Source: an uncultured Bacilli bacterium (GTDB taxonomy: Bacteria > Bacillota_I > Bacilli_A > RFN20 > DUOF01). From it: a DNA stretch of 64,000 bases. The notes below the pieces were generated by a model. The model was not told where the DNA came from and searched no databases. It saw only the letters and a program-made list of their open reading frames with translations. The position numbers and the translations under genes are program-made. The stretch lies in assembly GCA_934183255.1 (NCBI GenBank), contig CAKPSD010000001.1, positions 1-64,000 of the forward strand, written 5' to 3'. Positions 34,071 to 43,338 of the stretch are shown here, one piece after another. Every line of letters starts with the position of its first letter. Position 1 is the stretch's first letter.

Positions 34071-34097
34071 AAAAAGGCACAATTGTGTCTTTTTTTC
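34071..34097 (+). terminator. Intrinsic terminator of nrdG
   Basis: AGGCAC-AATT-GTGTCT (one G-T pair) followed by T7. Confidence 0.85.
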
Positions 34098-34121
34098 ATA
34101 TATTACGATGAGGTGTTCTTT

Positions 34122-34544
34122 ATGGGAAATAGAGTTAAGCATAATACTAAAGATATAGAGACTTTAGCTAGATTAATGAAAAGTGAAGCACTAGGAGAAG
34201 GAAACTTTGGAATGTTACTTGTAGGTAATGTAGGTATTAATAGGGTTGTTTATAAATGTAATCCTTTTAAAACTATTACTTCAATTCAAAAAATGGTATA
34301 TCAACCAGGTAACTTTTTAGGGGTTAATACAAAATTATTTAATGCACCTGTTAATAGTAAAATAAAAGAACTTGCTAAGAAAAATATTAAATATTGGAGA
34401 GCAGAACCTGCATATAATGCTTTATATTTTCAAAATCCAGGAAAAGGAAATCCTTGTAAAGATAGGTTTTGGGGTGAATTAGCAGGTAAATATAAAAATC
34501 ATTGCTTTTATGATCCAGATAAATTAGATGGGTGTGGGTTGTAA
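34122..34544 (+). CDS. Cell-wall hydrolase of the SleB/CwlJ family (CwlJ-like)
   Basis: 140 residues from the ATG at 34122, with GAGGTG upstream. Sequence LARLMKSEALGEGNFGMLLV then GNVGINRVV and the C-terminal ALYFQNPG...FYDPD are the Hydrolase_2 signature; the Glu in SEALGE is the expected catalytic residue. There is no signal peptide and no extra domain, and its length matches CwlJ of Bacillus (142 residues), which sits in the coat and degrades the spore cortex on germination. With the ger operon it supports endospore formation. SleB-type secreted enzymes would have a leader. Confidence 0.8.
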   Translation: MGNRVKHNTKDIETLARLMKSEALGEGNFGMLLVGNVGINRVVYKCNPFKTITSIQKMVYQPGNFLGVNTKLFNAPVNSKIKELAKKNIKYWRAEPAYNALYFQNPGKGNPCKDRFWGELAGKYKNHCFYDPDKLDGCGL

Positions 34545-34608
34545 AATTTAACTAAATTTATAGAAATTATTTTATTTAAGATATATATTTATCATGAGGA
34601 TGATAAAT

Positions 34609-35469
34609 ATGAATAGTGTTAAAGAGAATAATTTTGAAGTTATAGGAATGATTGCATATTATTTAATTAATCATCCTGATTTTATAAATAAAGATATGAT
34701 TAATGAATTAGTTTCTTCTTGTAATATTAGTGAAGAAGAAGCTTTTTTTGTGTTATTTTGTAGTGCATGTGGGTTAGATGATTGTAAGGAAGATGATAAA
34801 TATTTAATTAATAATTATTTTAGAAAAAGTATTAAAAGATTAAATATTAGTGATTATACTAACAATCCATATTATAAAAATATTTTAGTAGAAGGAACGA
34901 AATTTAATAATTGGGAGATAAAATATGAGTCTTATAAACCATATGAAGCTTTTATTTATAATGATTTAATTATTAATGATGATATAGAAATTCCTTGTGT
35001 TGGATATTTCAAAGAAGAGTTTAAGTATCTAGCGGTTTTAGAGAATAATAATGAATGGATGATGATTACTCCAAATGAAATTAATACAATGCAAGGAGTA
35101 ATTGATAGTGTTAGTGGCGATGTTGTAACACTAGGATTAGGGCTTGGTTATTTTGCATATATGGCTAGTTTAAAAGATGATGTTAAAAGTATTACTGTGG
35201 TTGAGAGAGATAAGAATGTTATAGAGTTATTTAGTAAAGTTATTTTGCCTAGATTTGAACATAAAGATAAAATTAAAATAGTTAATGAAGATGCCTTTGA
35301 ATTTGCTAAAAGAGATAATAATTTTGATTATGCTTTTGTTGATTTATGGCATGATGTTAGTGATGGAGTAAATTTATATTTAAAAATGAAAAAATTAGAG
35401 AAAAATAATACTAAGTATTTTTATTGGATAGAAAAATCCATTATTTCTAAGTTAAAATGGGATGCTTAA
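34609..35469 (+). CDS. Putative SAM-binding protein (spermidine-synthase/methyltransferase-like)
   Basis: 286 residues from the ATG at 34609, with GAGG nine bases upstream; two earlier ATGs overlap the site. The C-terminal half has a Rossmann nucleotide motif, VVTLGLGLGYFAYMASL (about 174-190), then SITVVERDKNVIELFSK (acidic loop) and KIVNEDAFEFA...FDYAFVDLWHD. This resembles spermidine synthase-like methyltransferases. The N-terminal 100 residues are helical and unassigned. Substrate unknown. Confidence 0.6.
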   Translation: MNSVKENNFEVIGMIAYYLINHPDFINKDMINELVSSCNISEEEAFFVLFCSACGLDDCKEDDKYLINNYFRKSIKRLNISDYTNNPYYKNILVEGTKFNNWEIKYESYKPYEAFIYNDLIINDDIEIPCVGYFKEEFKYLAVLENNNEWMMITPNEINTMQGVIDSVSGDVVTLGLGLGYFAYMASLKDDVKSITVVERDKNVIELFSKVILPRFEHKDKIKIVNEDAFEFAKRDNNFDYAFVDLWHDVSDGVNLYLKMKKLEKNNTKYFYWIEKSIISKLKWDA

Positions 35470-35522
35470 AGTTTTATTTAAGGTTTTAGGAATATATTAA
35501 TACTTGAAAGAAGGAGATATTT

Positions 35523-36656
35523 ATGAAAAAGTTTATAAGTATACTTAGTTTGTGTTTAGTTCTTGTGTGTGGAGGATGTAGTTTAAGTAATTTTAATAGT
35601 GGTTCTAATTTTAGTAAGGGAAGTGTTCCTACGACTATTACTAGTAAATTAGATACTACTAGTGAAAATGATGAAAGTTTAGTAACTACTTATGAAAATT
35701 GCAAGAAATCGGTTGTTACTATTTTGAATTATGCAAGTTATTATGATAGGGGAAAGACCGTTACTAGTTTATATGGAAGTGGTAGTGGCTTTGTTTATGA
35801 TTATGATGATAATTATATTTATTTGTATACTAATGCGCATGTTGTTAGTGTTAGTAAAGGGTACAATCAAAGTTACTATGAAATAGTTTTTTATGATGGA
35901 AATAGATATTATGGTAATTTAGCATATAGTAATGGTAGTGAAGATGTTGCTATTATGAAAGTAAGTAGAACTGATCAAGATTTCGCTAAGGCTTCAATTG
36001 GAAATAGTGAGAATGTAAAAGCAGGTAGTAGCGTGTTTGCAATTGGTAGTCCTTTAGGTCTTGAATATGCAAATACTATTACAAGTGGTATTGTTAGTAA
36101 TGTTAATATTGAAGTAGAAGCAGATGATGATAATGACGGAACTAACACAACTATGTATATGATTCAAATAGATGCTTCTTTGAATCCAGGTAATAGTGGA
36201 GGACCTTTATTTAATAAAAATGGAGAGGTAGTTGGAGTTAATACTTTAAAAATTATGTCTGATAATAATGGTAATGATGCAGAAACATTTAACTTCTGTA
36301 TTCCTATTAATCATTTTGTTAAAGTTGCTAATACTTTAGCTACTAAAGGAAGCTATTCTAGACCATTACTTGGGATTACTGTTATTGATGTAAAGAAAAT
36401 GTCTTTAAGTGATAGAGAAAATTATGGTATAACTACAAGTAAAGGAATTTATATTGAAAGTGTAAGTAGTAGTGGTGCTAGTAATGGTATTCTTACTAAA
36501 GCTACTTTAATTTCTAAGATAAATGATGTTGAAATTAATAATTTAGCAGATTTTTCTACTGAATTATACAAATATTTAGCAGGTGATAGTATAGCAATAA
36601 CTACTACTAATCTAAATGGTTCAAATGCTAGTGAACATACAATTACATTAAAATAA
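35523..36656 (+). CDS. HtrA/DegP-like serine protease lipoprotein with PDZ domain
   Basis: 377 residues. The signal peptide ends in lipobox VCGGC (Cys19). The trypsin-like domain shows the full triad: TNAHVVS (His near 108), EDVAIMKV (Asp near 141) and NPGNSGGPLF (Ser near 230). A C-terminal PDZ domain (about 280-377) contains GIYIESVSSSGASNGI. HtrA proteases remove misfolded envelope proteins. AAGGAG precedes the ATG. A second, PDZ-less lipoprotein of this type lies at 50970. Confidence 0.92.
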   Translation: MKKFISILSLCLVLVCGGCSLSNFNSGSNFSKGSVPTTITSKLDTTSENDESLVTTYENCKKSVVTILNYASYYDRGKTVTSLYGSGSGFVYDYDDNYIYLYTNAHVVSVSKGYNQSYYEIVFYDGNRYYGNLAYSNGSEDVAIMKVSRTDQDFAKASIGNSENVKAGSSVFAIGSPLGLEYANTITSGIVSNVNIEVEADDDNDGTNTTMYMIQIDASLNPGNSGGPLFNKNGEVVGVNTLKIMSDNNGNDAETFNFCIPINHFVKVANTLATKGSYSRPLLGITVIDVKKMSLSDRENYGITTSKGIYIESVSSSGASNGILTKATLISKINDVEINNLADFSTELYKYLAGDSIAITTTNLNGSNASEHTITLK

Positions 36657-36780
36657 TCAGAATATTAAAAATGATTTATTATAAATTGTAATGTTTTGAA
36701 AGATGTTAAATTAAAATATATGATAAGTTTTTCAAATTTTATCTTTTTATATATTAAATGAATAAAAAATTATTAGAAAG

Positions 36781-36815
36781 ATAGGGACATATTGTTTATA
36801 AAGCCCTATTTTTTT
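36781..36815 (+). terminator. Probable intrinsic terminator of the HtrA-like gene
   Basis: ATAGGG (36781-36786) and CCCTAT (36804-36809) with a 17-base loop, then T7. The large loop makes it weaker than others here. Confidence 0.55.
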
Positions 36816-36908
36816 ATATATTATAAAAAATAATTTTGCTTTTTTCTTATTTGCTTTATTGGAAATAATAATAGTGATATAATTTTTTTAACTAGGTAGG
36901 TGAATAAA

Positions 36909-39407
36909 GTGTCAAAGGATAAGAAGAGAGATGAAACTAAGAAACCTAAAAAGATATCTGTGGAAGCAGAGGTTGCTTTGTTAGGCTTACTTTTAGCTAT
37001 TGTTTCTTTGATTGGCTTACTTAATCAGGGATGGTTAGGTGGATTTTTCACATATTGTTTAGTATATTTATTTGGAAGTATGTATTTTGTAATACTTTTA
37101 TTTAATGTTTATTTTGGATTATATTTGTTTTTTAAGAAAAAGAAACCTAATATTACACTTGGAATAAACGGGGTTGCTGTTATAGGACTATTATACTTTT
37201 TATTAATAGCTGCTAGTAAGTTTGATAATGCTAGTTTGAATAATTGGTATTCATATATGAGTAATAATTTTAATAATGCAACACTTAGCTCATTTAAAAT
37301 TAATCTTAAAAAACTTGATATTACAGGTGGAGGATTAATTGGATATGGTAGTTATACTTTGCTTGTATCTTTAATGGGTGAATTTGTTAGTGTAGTAATT
37401 ATTGTTTTAGTTATATTAGGATGCTTATATATTTTATTAAAGAAACCTATTACCTTTATTTCTAAAAAGATTATTGCTTTAGTTAAGAAAATAAAAGAAA
37501 AGAAGAAAAATAAAAAAGAAAATATAAGTGATAATAGTGAGACTAGTATTAAAGAAGATAATAGTGTATTAGAAGAAACTAGTAGTGAAAAAGTAGAAGA
37601 AGAAAAAACACTTGTTAAAGAAAAATTAGCTTTTGAGGTTAGTAAAGAAAGTGAAGTAAAAAAAGATGGTAAACTTACATTTGATATTTTCCATGAACCT
37701 ATATTTGAAGATGAAAAGAAAATATTTAATGAAATAAATGAAGTTAATGATAGTTTTAATGATGATGTTAGTGAAGAGATAGTTGATTCTAAGGAAAGTA
37801 TTGAGTTTAGTGAAGATGGTTTAGAGTTCTTTGGGGAAGAAGAAATAGAAAAAGAAGAACAATTAAAAGAAAAGGTAGAAGAAGAAAATAGTGAAGAAAT
37901 TAAAGAAAAAGAACCATTTGTTAATGAAGAAGTAAAGATTGAAAATACTATTAAAGAAGAACCGGTAAAAGAAATTAATAGTGTTTATGATTTACTTAAT
38001 GAAAATACTGAAAATAATGCTTATGTAGAGTTAAAAGATGAAGCAGATTTTAATTGTGAGAAAATTAATCAAAAACTTAATGAATTAAATATTAAAGCTA
38101 GTGTTACTGATTACATTATTGGGCCATGTGTTACTAGATATGAGATAGTTCCTGAAATTGGTGTTAGAGTTAGTTCAATTGTTAATATAGAGAATGATTT
38201 GAAGTTAGCATTAGCAGCAGTTAAAACTAGAATGGAAGCACCTATTCCTGGTAAAAGTGCAGTGGGAATTGAAGTTGCTAATAAGAAAAGATATCCAGTA
38301 TATTTAAAAGAAGTATTAAAACCTTTTGAAAATGATACTAGTAAATTACTTGTAGGTATAGGAAAAGATTTAAACAATAAAGAAATAGTACTTAATATTG
38401 ATAAAATGCCTCACTTATTAGTAGCTGGTGCGACTGGTAGTGGTAAATCGGTATGTATCAACTCAATGATTGTTTCTTTACTTCTTAGAACTACTCCTGA
38501 TGAAGTTAAAATGATTTTAATAGATCCTAAGAAAGTAGAAATGTTACCATATGCTAATATGCCACACTTACTATGTCCAGTAGTTATTGATCCTAAAAAA
38601 GCTTCAGTAGCTCTTAAAAAAGTAGTTAAGGAAATGGATAGTAGATATGATAAGTTTGCTAATAATGGTGTTAGAAATATAGAAGGATATAATAAATTAA
38701 TGGCAAGTAAGGGGGAACCTTTATTACCTAACATTGTTGTTATTATTGATGAATTAGCAGATCTTATGTTAGTAGCTGCAAAAGAAGTTGAAGAAAGTAT
38801 TCAAAGAATTACTCAATTAGCTAGAGCTGCTGGTATTTACTTAATTGTTGCTACTCAAAGACCTTCAGTAGATGTTATTACAGGAGTAATTAAAGCAAAT
38901 ATTCCTTCACGTATTGCTTTCTCAGTTTCTTCTCAAATTGATTCTCGTACAATCATTGATAGAGGAGGAGCAGAACAACTTCTTGGTAAGGGAGATATGC
39001 TTATGGATATTTCTGGTAGTGGTACTTTAAATAGAGTTCAAGGAGTATTTGTTAGTGATGATGAAATATTTAATGTAGTTAACTATATTAAGAGTAAATA
39101 TAATGTTAATTATGATAGTGAATTTTTAAATCTTGAGGAAGAAAATAAGGAACAAGTTAATAATAATTTAGCATCAAGTGAAGATAATAATAACGATGAA
39201 GCTTTATATGAGGAGATAAAAGATTTTGTAATTAGAAATCAAAAAGCATCTACATCACTTCTTCAAAGATATTTTATGCTTGGTTATGCTAGAGCAGCTA
39301 GAATGATGGATAGACTTGAAAGTGAAAAGATTATAAGTGAAGCTAATGGTGCTAAACCTAGAGAAGTGTTAGTGGAATACGAAAGGAAGGAAAACAGTGA
39401 TGAATAA
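36909..39407 (+). CDS. FtsK/SpoIIIE-family DNA translocase
   Basis: 832 residues from the GTG at 36909, with AGGTGA five bases upstream; a GTG at 36900 is inside that site. Four N-terminal membrane helices (about 20-180), a long acidic, Glu/Lys-rich linker (about 200-380), the motor with Walker A GATGSGKSVCIN (about 505-516), VVIIDELADLM, and a C-terminal winged-helix gamma domain (QKASTSLLQRYFMLGYARAA) that reads KOPS/SRS sequences. It pumps chromosome ends through the septum at division or sporulation. The 3' end overlaps the following M16 gene. Confidence 0.95.
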   Translation: MSKDKKRDETKKPKKISVEAEVALLGLLLAIVSLIGLLNQGWLGGFFTYCLVYLFGSMYFVILLFNVYFGLYLFFKKKKPNITLGINGVAVIGLLYFLLIAASKFDNASLNNWYSYMSNNFNNATLSSFKINLKKLDITGGGLIGYGSYTLLVSLMGEFVSVVIIVLVILGCLYILLKKPITFISKKIIALVKKIKEKKKNKKENISDNSETSIKEDNSVLEETSSEKVEEEKTLVKEKLAFEVSKESEVKKDGKLTFDIFHEPIFEDEKKIFNEINEVNDSFNDDVSEEIVDSKESIEFSEDGLEFFGEEEIEKEEQLKEKVEEENSEEIKEKEPFVNEEVKIENTIKEEPVKEINSVYDLLNENTENNAYVELKDEADFNCEKINQKLNELNIKASVTDYIIGPCVTRYEIVPEIGVRVSSIVNIENDLKLALAAVKTRMEAPIPGKSAVGIEVANKKRYPVYLKEVLKPFENDTSKLLVGIGKDLNNKEIVLNIDKMPHLLVAGATGSGKSVCINSMIVSLLLRTTPDEVKMILIDPKKVEMLPYANMPHLLCPVVIDPKKASVALKKVVKEMDSRYDKFANNGVRNIEGYNKLMASKGEPLLPNIVVIIDELADLMLVAAKEVEESIQRITQLARAAGIYLIVATQRPSVDVITGVIKANIPSRIAFSVSSQIDSRTIIDRGGAEQLLGKGDMLMDISGSGTLNRVQGVFVSDDEIFNVVNYIKSKYNVNYDSEFLNLEEENKEQVNNNLASSEDNNNDEALYEEIKDFVIRNQKASTSLLQRYFMLGYARAARMMDRLESEKIISEANGAKPREVLVEYERKENSDE

Positions 39408-40641
39408 AAAAGAGATTATTTTAGATAATGGTATGAAACTTGTATTAGTTAATACTAATAAGTTTAAAACTGTTAATGTTGGTGTTACTTTTGAAGATAA
39501 AATGAGTGACAAAGATATTACTTGTGATAGATTATTAATTAAATTATTAACTACTAAAACTAAAGAACATCCTACTATAAAAGAATTTAAAAATTATTTA
39601 AAAGATTTGTATGATACTAGTGTTAGTTGTACTTCTAATACAATGGGTGAAACTTATTCTTTTTGTGTATATACTAATGCTATTAATAAGAAGTTTGCTC
39701 TTCATAAAGAAAACTTACTTGAAAGTCAATTTAAAGTTTTAAATGAAGTATTAAAGAAACCATTTATTACTAATAATGGTTTTGATAATGATTATTTTAA
39801 GGAAACTAAAAGTGATTATAAGCAAAATTTATTAAATATGAATAACTATAAAGAATATGCTATTTTAAATGAAGTTAATAAAATAATAGGTAAAGATAAT
39901 AAACTTATTGTTATTAGTGAAGGGTATTTAAATGAATTGAATAATATTAATAATGAAGATATCTTTAAAAAATATAATGATTTGAATAAGATGGCTACTA
40001 GTATTTTTGTAGTTGGTGAGTTTGATGAAAAAGAAGTAATTAAATATGTTAAAGAATATCTTGATTTTAATGGTAATAGAAGTAAACATGAATATTTCAC
40101 TAAAAATGAAATGAAAAAATATGATGATTTAAGTATTGATTCTAAATTTAATCAATCTGCAATTGCTTGCTTATATGATTTAGATGTTAGTATTGGTGAT
40201 GAATTATATTATCCAGCAGTGCTATTTGTAGAGTTGTTTAATTATTATTTATTTAAAATAGTAAGAGAAGAATATAATTTCTGTTACTCTATTTATACTG
40301 TTTATTATGGATCTAGAGGATTATGTTTGCTTCAATCTAATATAGAGGAAAAGAATTATACTAAGACACTTGAAGTAATAGATGAGATATTAAATGATCT
40401 TAGAAATAAAATTGATGAGAAAGTTCTTAAAATATGTAAGGATAAGATTACTTCTAAGCTTGAAAAGAGTGAAGATAATCCTTTAAAGATTATGTCTAAT
40501 GCTTATATTAATGAAGTTTATGATTTAGGAAGTATTGAAGAACAAATAAATAAAGTTAATAGTGTTAATAAGGAAGATATAATGAATGTCGCTAAGATGT
40601 TAAATAAGAAATTTAATGTTATATTAAAGGAGGGAAAATAA
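39400..40641 (+). CDS. M16 peptidase-like protein, non-catalytic partner (YmfF-like)
   Basis: 413 residues from the ATG at 39400, overlapping ftsK by 8 bases. It has the M16 fold: N-terminal strands (EIILDNGMKLVLVNTNKF) and the later DLDVSIGDELYYPAVLFVEL then FKIVREEYNFCYSIYTVYYG. The zinc motif HxxEH is absent at the expected place (DRLLIKLL). In M16B peptidases an inactive subunit completes the chamber of an active one; here the active partner follows directly. Homologous pairs in Bacillus are ymfF-ymfH. Confidence 0.85.
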   Translation: MNKKEIILDNGMKLVLVNTNKFKTVNVGVTFEDKMSDKDITCDRLLIKLLTTKTKEHPTIKEFKNYLKDLYDTSVSCTSNTMGETYSFCVYTNAINKKFALHKENLLESQFKVLNEVLKKPFITNNGFDNDYFKETKSDYKQNLLNMNNYKEYAILNEVNKIIGKDNKLIVISEGYLNELNNINNEDIFKKYNDLNKMATSIFVVGEFDEKEVIKYVKEYLDFNGNRSKHEYFTKNEMKKYDDLSIDSKFNQSAIACLYDLDVSIGDELYYPAVLFVELFNYYLFKIVREEYNFCYSIYTVYYGSRGLCLLQSNIEEKNYTKTLEVIDEILNDLRNKIDEKVLKICKDKITSKLEKSEDNPLKIMSNAYINEVYDLGSIEEQINKVNSVNKEDIMNVAKMLNKKFNVILKEGK

Positions 40642-41924
40642 TGGATAAGTTAGTTTATAAAAGTATTGATGAAGTTGCTTATCATAAGACTCTTTCTAAT
40701 GGGCTTAATGTTTATTTAATAAAAAAAGAAGGATTTAAAGATAAATGTGCTTTTTATGGTACAAAGTTTGGTTCTTTTCAAACTGGAGATTATTTAATTG
40801 ATAAAAATAATGAAAAGCATGAAGTAGTTGGTGGTATTGCTCACTTTTTGGAGCATAGATTGTTTGATTATTATAAGGGTAATGTAATGGATTTATATGA
40901 TGAACTTGGGGCATACACAAACGCTTTTACTTCATATAATAAAACTGTTTATTATTTTTCTACAGTTAATAATTTTGAAGAATGTTTAAATTTATTATTA
41001 GATTTTCCTGCAACTTTTGAAATGAGTGAAGAAGCAGTTAATAAGGAAAAAGATATTATTGTGCAAGAATTATTAATGTATAAAGATATGCCTGATCAAA
41101 AAATATTTGATAAGACTATTAATAATTTATATTATGAGCATCCTATTAAATTTGATGTAGGAGGAGAACCTATTGAAGTTAGAGGTACTACTAAAGATTT
41201 ATTAAAATTATGTCAACAAACTTTCTATTCACCTGGTAATATGTATCTAGTAGTAGTTGGAGATATCGATATTGATAAAACTATGGAATTAATTGAAAAT
41301 AATCAAAAAGATAAAACTTTTGATACTTCTAAATGGGAAGAAAAAACAATTAATGAGAATTATAATAAAGCTATTAAAGATTATGAAGAAATTAAAGAAA
41401 GTATTAATAACGATAAGTTAATGATAGCTTATAAACTTAAACCATTTGAAAGTGAAAATAGAATGAAAAAGCAAATGTGTATGGAGTTTTTATCTAGTAT
41501 TTTATTTGGTAGTAATACTGATTTTTATGAATATTTAATTAAAAATGAATTAGCTAGTAATATTGAATTTGGATATATTGGTTATAGTGATGTTAGTTTA
41601 TTAGCTTTTAATGCAGATATTACAGATAGTGAAAAAGTTATTAGATTAGTTAAAAATAGAGTAGAGAATGCTTTGAGTTTAATTAATGATGAAGAGTTAG
41701 AAAATCTTAAAAAGAGTGAAACTTCATTTATAATTAGAACTTGTAATTCTTGTAGTGAACTTGCTAAATATTTTGCTGTTTATTTATTTGAAGATACTAA
41801 TTATTTTAATTTAGTTGATATTATTAAGAGTATTACTGTTAATGATTTAATTAGTGTTTATAATGAATATCTTAAAGATGCTGTTAGTAGTACTTGTGTA
41901 TTAAGAGGGGAAAGTAATGATTAA
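40641..41924 (+). CDS. M16 zinc peptidase, catalytic partner (YmfH-like)
   Basis: 427 residues; its ATG overlaps the preceding stop by one base (TAATG). The inverted zinc motif is GGIAHFLEHRLF (HxxEH, near residue 68), with the distal Glu in NKEKDIIVQELLMY. TSYNKTVYYFS and the C-terminal domain follow the M16B pattern. With the upstream partner it should form a heterodimeric peptidase of the cytoplasm. The 3' end overlaps acpS by 8 bases; AGGAGGG precedes the start. Confidence 0.92.
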   Translation: MDKLVYKSIDEVAYHKTLSNGLNVYLIKKEGFKDKCAFYGTKFGSFQTGDYLIDKNNEKHEVVGGIAHFLEHRLFDYYKGNVMDLYDELGAYTNAFTSYNKTVYYFSTVNNFEECLNLLLDFPATFEMSEEAVNKEKDIIVQELLMYKDMPDQKIFDKTINNLYYEHPIKFDVGGEPIEVRGTTKDLLKLCQQTFYSPGNMYLVVVGDIDIDKTMELIENNQKDKTFDTSKWEEKTINENYNKAIKDYEEIKESINNDKLMIAYKLKPFESENRMKKQMCMEFLSSILFGSNTDFYEYLIKNELASNIEFGYIGYSDVSLLAFNADITDSEKVIRLVKNRVENALSLINDEELENLKKSETSFIIRTCNSCSELAKYFAVYLFEDTNYFNLVDIIKSITVNDLISVYNEYLKDAVSSTCVLRGESND

Positions 41925-42228
41925 AGGTATTGGAGTAGATTTAGTAGATTTTAAAAGAATTGAATTAAAGATTGCTAGAAAGGTCTTGTCTAAAAAAGAA
42001 TTGGAAATATATGATACACTTACTGATAATTTAAAAAAAGAATATTTAGCTGAACGTTTTGCTGTTAAGGAAGCATTATTTAAAGCTGATAATTCTTTCT
42101 TTAATTATGATGAAGTTAGTGTTTTAAATGATGAAAAAGGTAAACCATATTTAGATAATATTGATGGATTTGTTAGTATTGCTCATGATGGTGGCATGGT
42201 TTGTGCTTTTGTTGTTTTAAATAAGTAA
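41917..42228 (+). CDS. acpS: Holo-[acyl-carrier-protein] synthase
   Basis: 103 residues, somewhat shorter than the typical 115-125. GIGVDLVDFKRIE (magnesium Asp) and LAERFAVKEALFKA (Glu/Lys pair) are the AcpS motifs; the C-terminal SIAHDGGMVCAFVVL is also typical. It transfers phosphopantetheine from CoA to apo-ACP. The ATG lies inside the end of the M16 gene, behind AGAGGGG. Cytoplasmic trimer in the family. Confidence 0.93.
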   Translation: MIKGIGVDLVDFKRIELKIARKVLSKKELEIYDTLTDNLKKEYLAERFAVKEALFKADNSFFNYDEVSVLNDEKGKPYLDNIDGFVSIAHDGGMVCAFVVLNK

Positions 42229-43338
42229 TTAATATTTGTAGTATGTTGTGTTTTCTATTGTAGCATCTACATCTATTTCTACATTTTCTAAATTATATTT
42301 TAAATCTTTATGTTTTCTATAAGCTAAATCATTTAATCTATAAATATCTATACTCTTGTTATATCCATTAGCAAGAGTATTTTTTATATCTTCTTTTACT
42401 AAATCATTTATTTTTTCAGTTATTTCATCTAATGATAAAGAAGATAAGTTTATATTTACAAAAGTTTTTAATTTTACTTCTATATAAAACTTATTTTCTT
42501 TAATTCTAGTTTTAAAATTAGTCTTTTTTATAATTATTCCTATTGGAGAGTCCTTATCTAGTATATTGATAGATATTTCCATCATTTCACTATACCATCT
42601 AAATCCTATTGCTTCTTCTTCATTTAAACATTCTACATTTTTATCATTATAGGTAGTGTAACAAATGCCATTATAATAATAGTTTTTTACTAGTTTTAAA
42701 CTTCCATCTTCTTTTCCTTCTTCAGTATTACCTTCTTTTACATTTATTATAGGGAAGTAATACATTCTTTTATTATCTGAATAGTTTTTTAAAGAATCTA
42801 GTAAGTAAGAAGTTTTGGTATTTCCTCTTAATATATTAGGATTTTTGCCTGATAAATAAGAATAAATATCTGTACCTGAAAGCATGTATTTAACATTATA
42901 AAATTTACTTAATTCAGTTTCTGTGATATAAGTTTGTACTTTTGTTCTAAATATTGGATTATTTACAAAGTATTGACATATAGTTTCATAATCTAGAGGA
43001 CTATCTTCAAAAATAGATTTGTGAAAAATTATTGTTTTTAATTTAATAGCACTTACTAAAGACATTGATTTTAAGCCTAAATTATCAAAAGCTTCACTTA
43101 TATTTTTATTTTTAGAGTTTACTACAATAAATGTAGTTTCATTTTGAGAACCTTCAACTTCTAGTACTGAGGCAGTGGAGGTGTTTAGTATTTGCATATA
43201 AATTTTATATTCATTATCTACATATTCAATTCCTAAAGATATTGGAAAAAACATTTCACCTAAATTTTTATTTTTTATAAAACATCCACTTGTTAATAGT
43301 GAACTTATTATAATTACAATAATAAATAATTTTTTCAT
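42229..43338 (-). CDS. gerC: Spore germination protein GerC (Ger(x)C lipoprotein)
   Basis: 369 residues with lipobox LTSGC (Cys19). The pattern GEMFFPISLGIEYVDNEYKI then YMQILNTSTA (a mature N-terminal domain), a central FRTKVQTYITETE, and a C-terminal domain with FYIEVKLKTFVNINLSSLSL fit the GerAC family. It is the lipoprotein subunit of a nutrient germinant receptor in the inner spore membrane. The ATG overlaps the gerA stop (ATGA). Last gene of the B-A-C operon. Confidence 0.88.
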   Translation of the reverse strand: MKKLFIIVIIISSLLTSGCFIKNKNLGEMFFPISLGIEYVDNEYKIYMQILNTSTASVLEVEGSQNETTFIVVNSKNKNISEAFDNLGLKSMSLVSAIKLKTIIFHKSIFEDSPLDYETICQYFVNNPIFRTKVQTYITETELSKFYNVKYMLSGTDIYSYLSGKNPNILRGNTKTSYLLDSLKNYSDNKRMYYFPIINVKEGNTEEGKEDGSLKLVKNYYYNGICYTTYNDKNVECLNEEEAIGFRWYSEMMEISINILDKDSPIGIIIKKTNFKTRIKENKFYIEVKLKTFVNINLSSLSLDEITEKINDLVKEDIKNTLANGYNKSIDIYRLNDLAYRKHKDLKYNLENVEIDVDATIENTTYYKY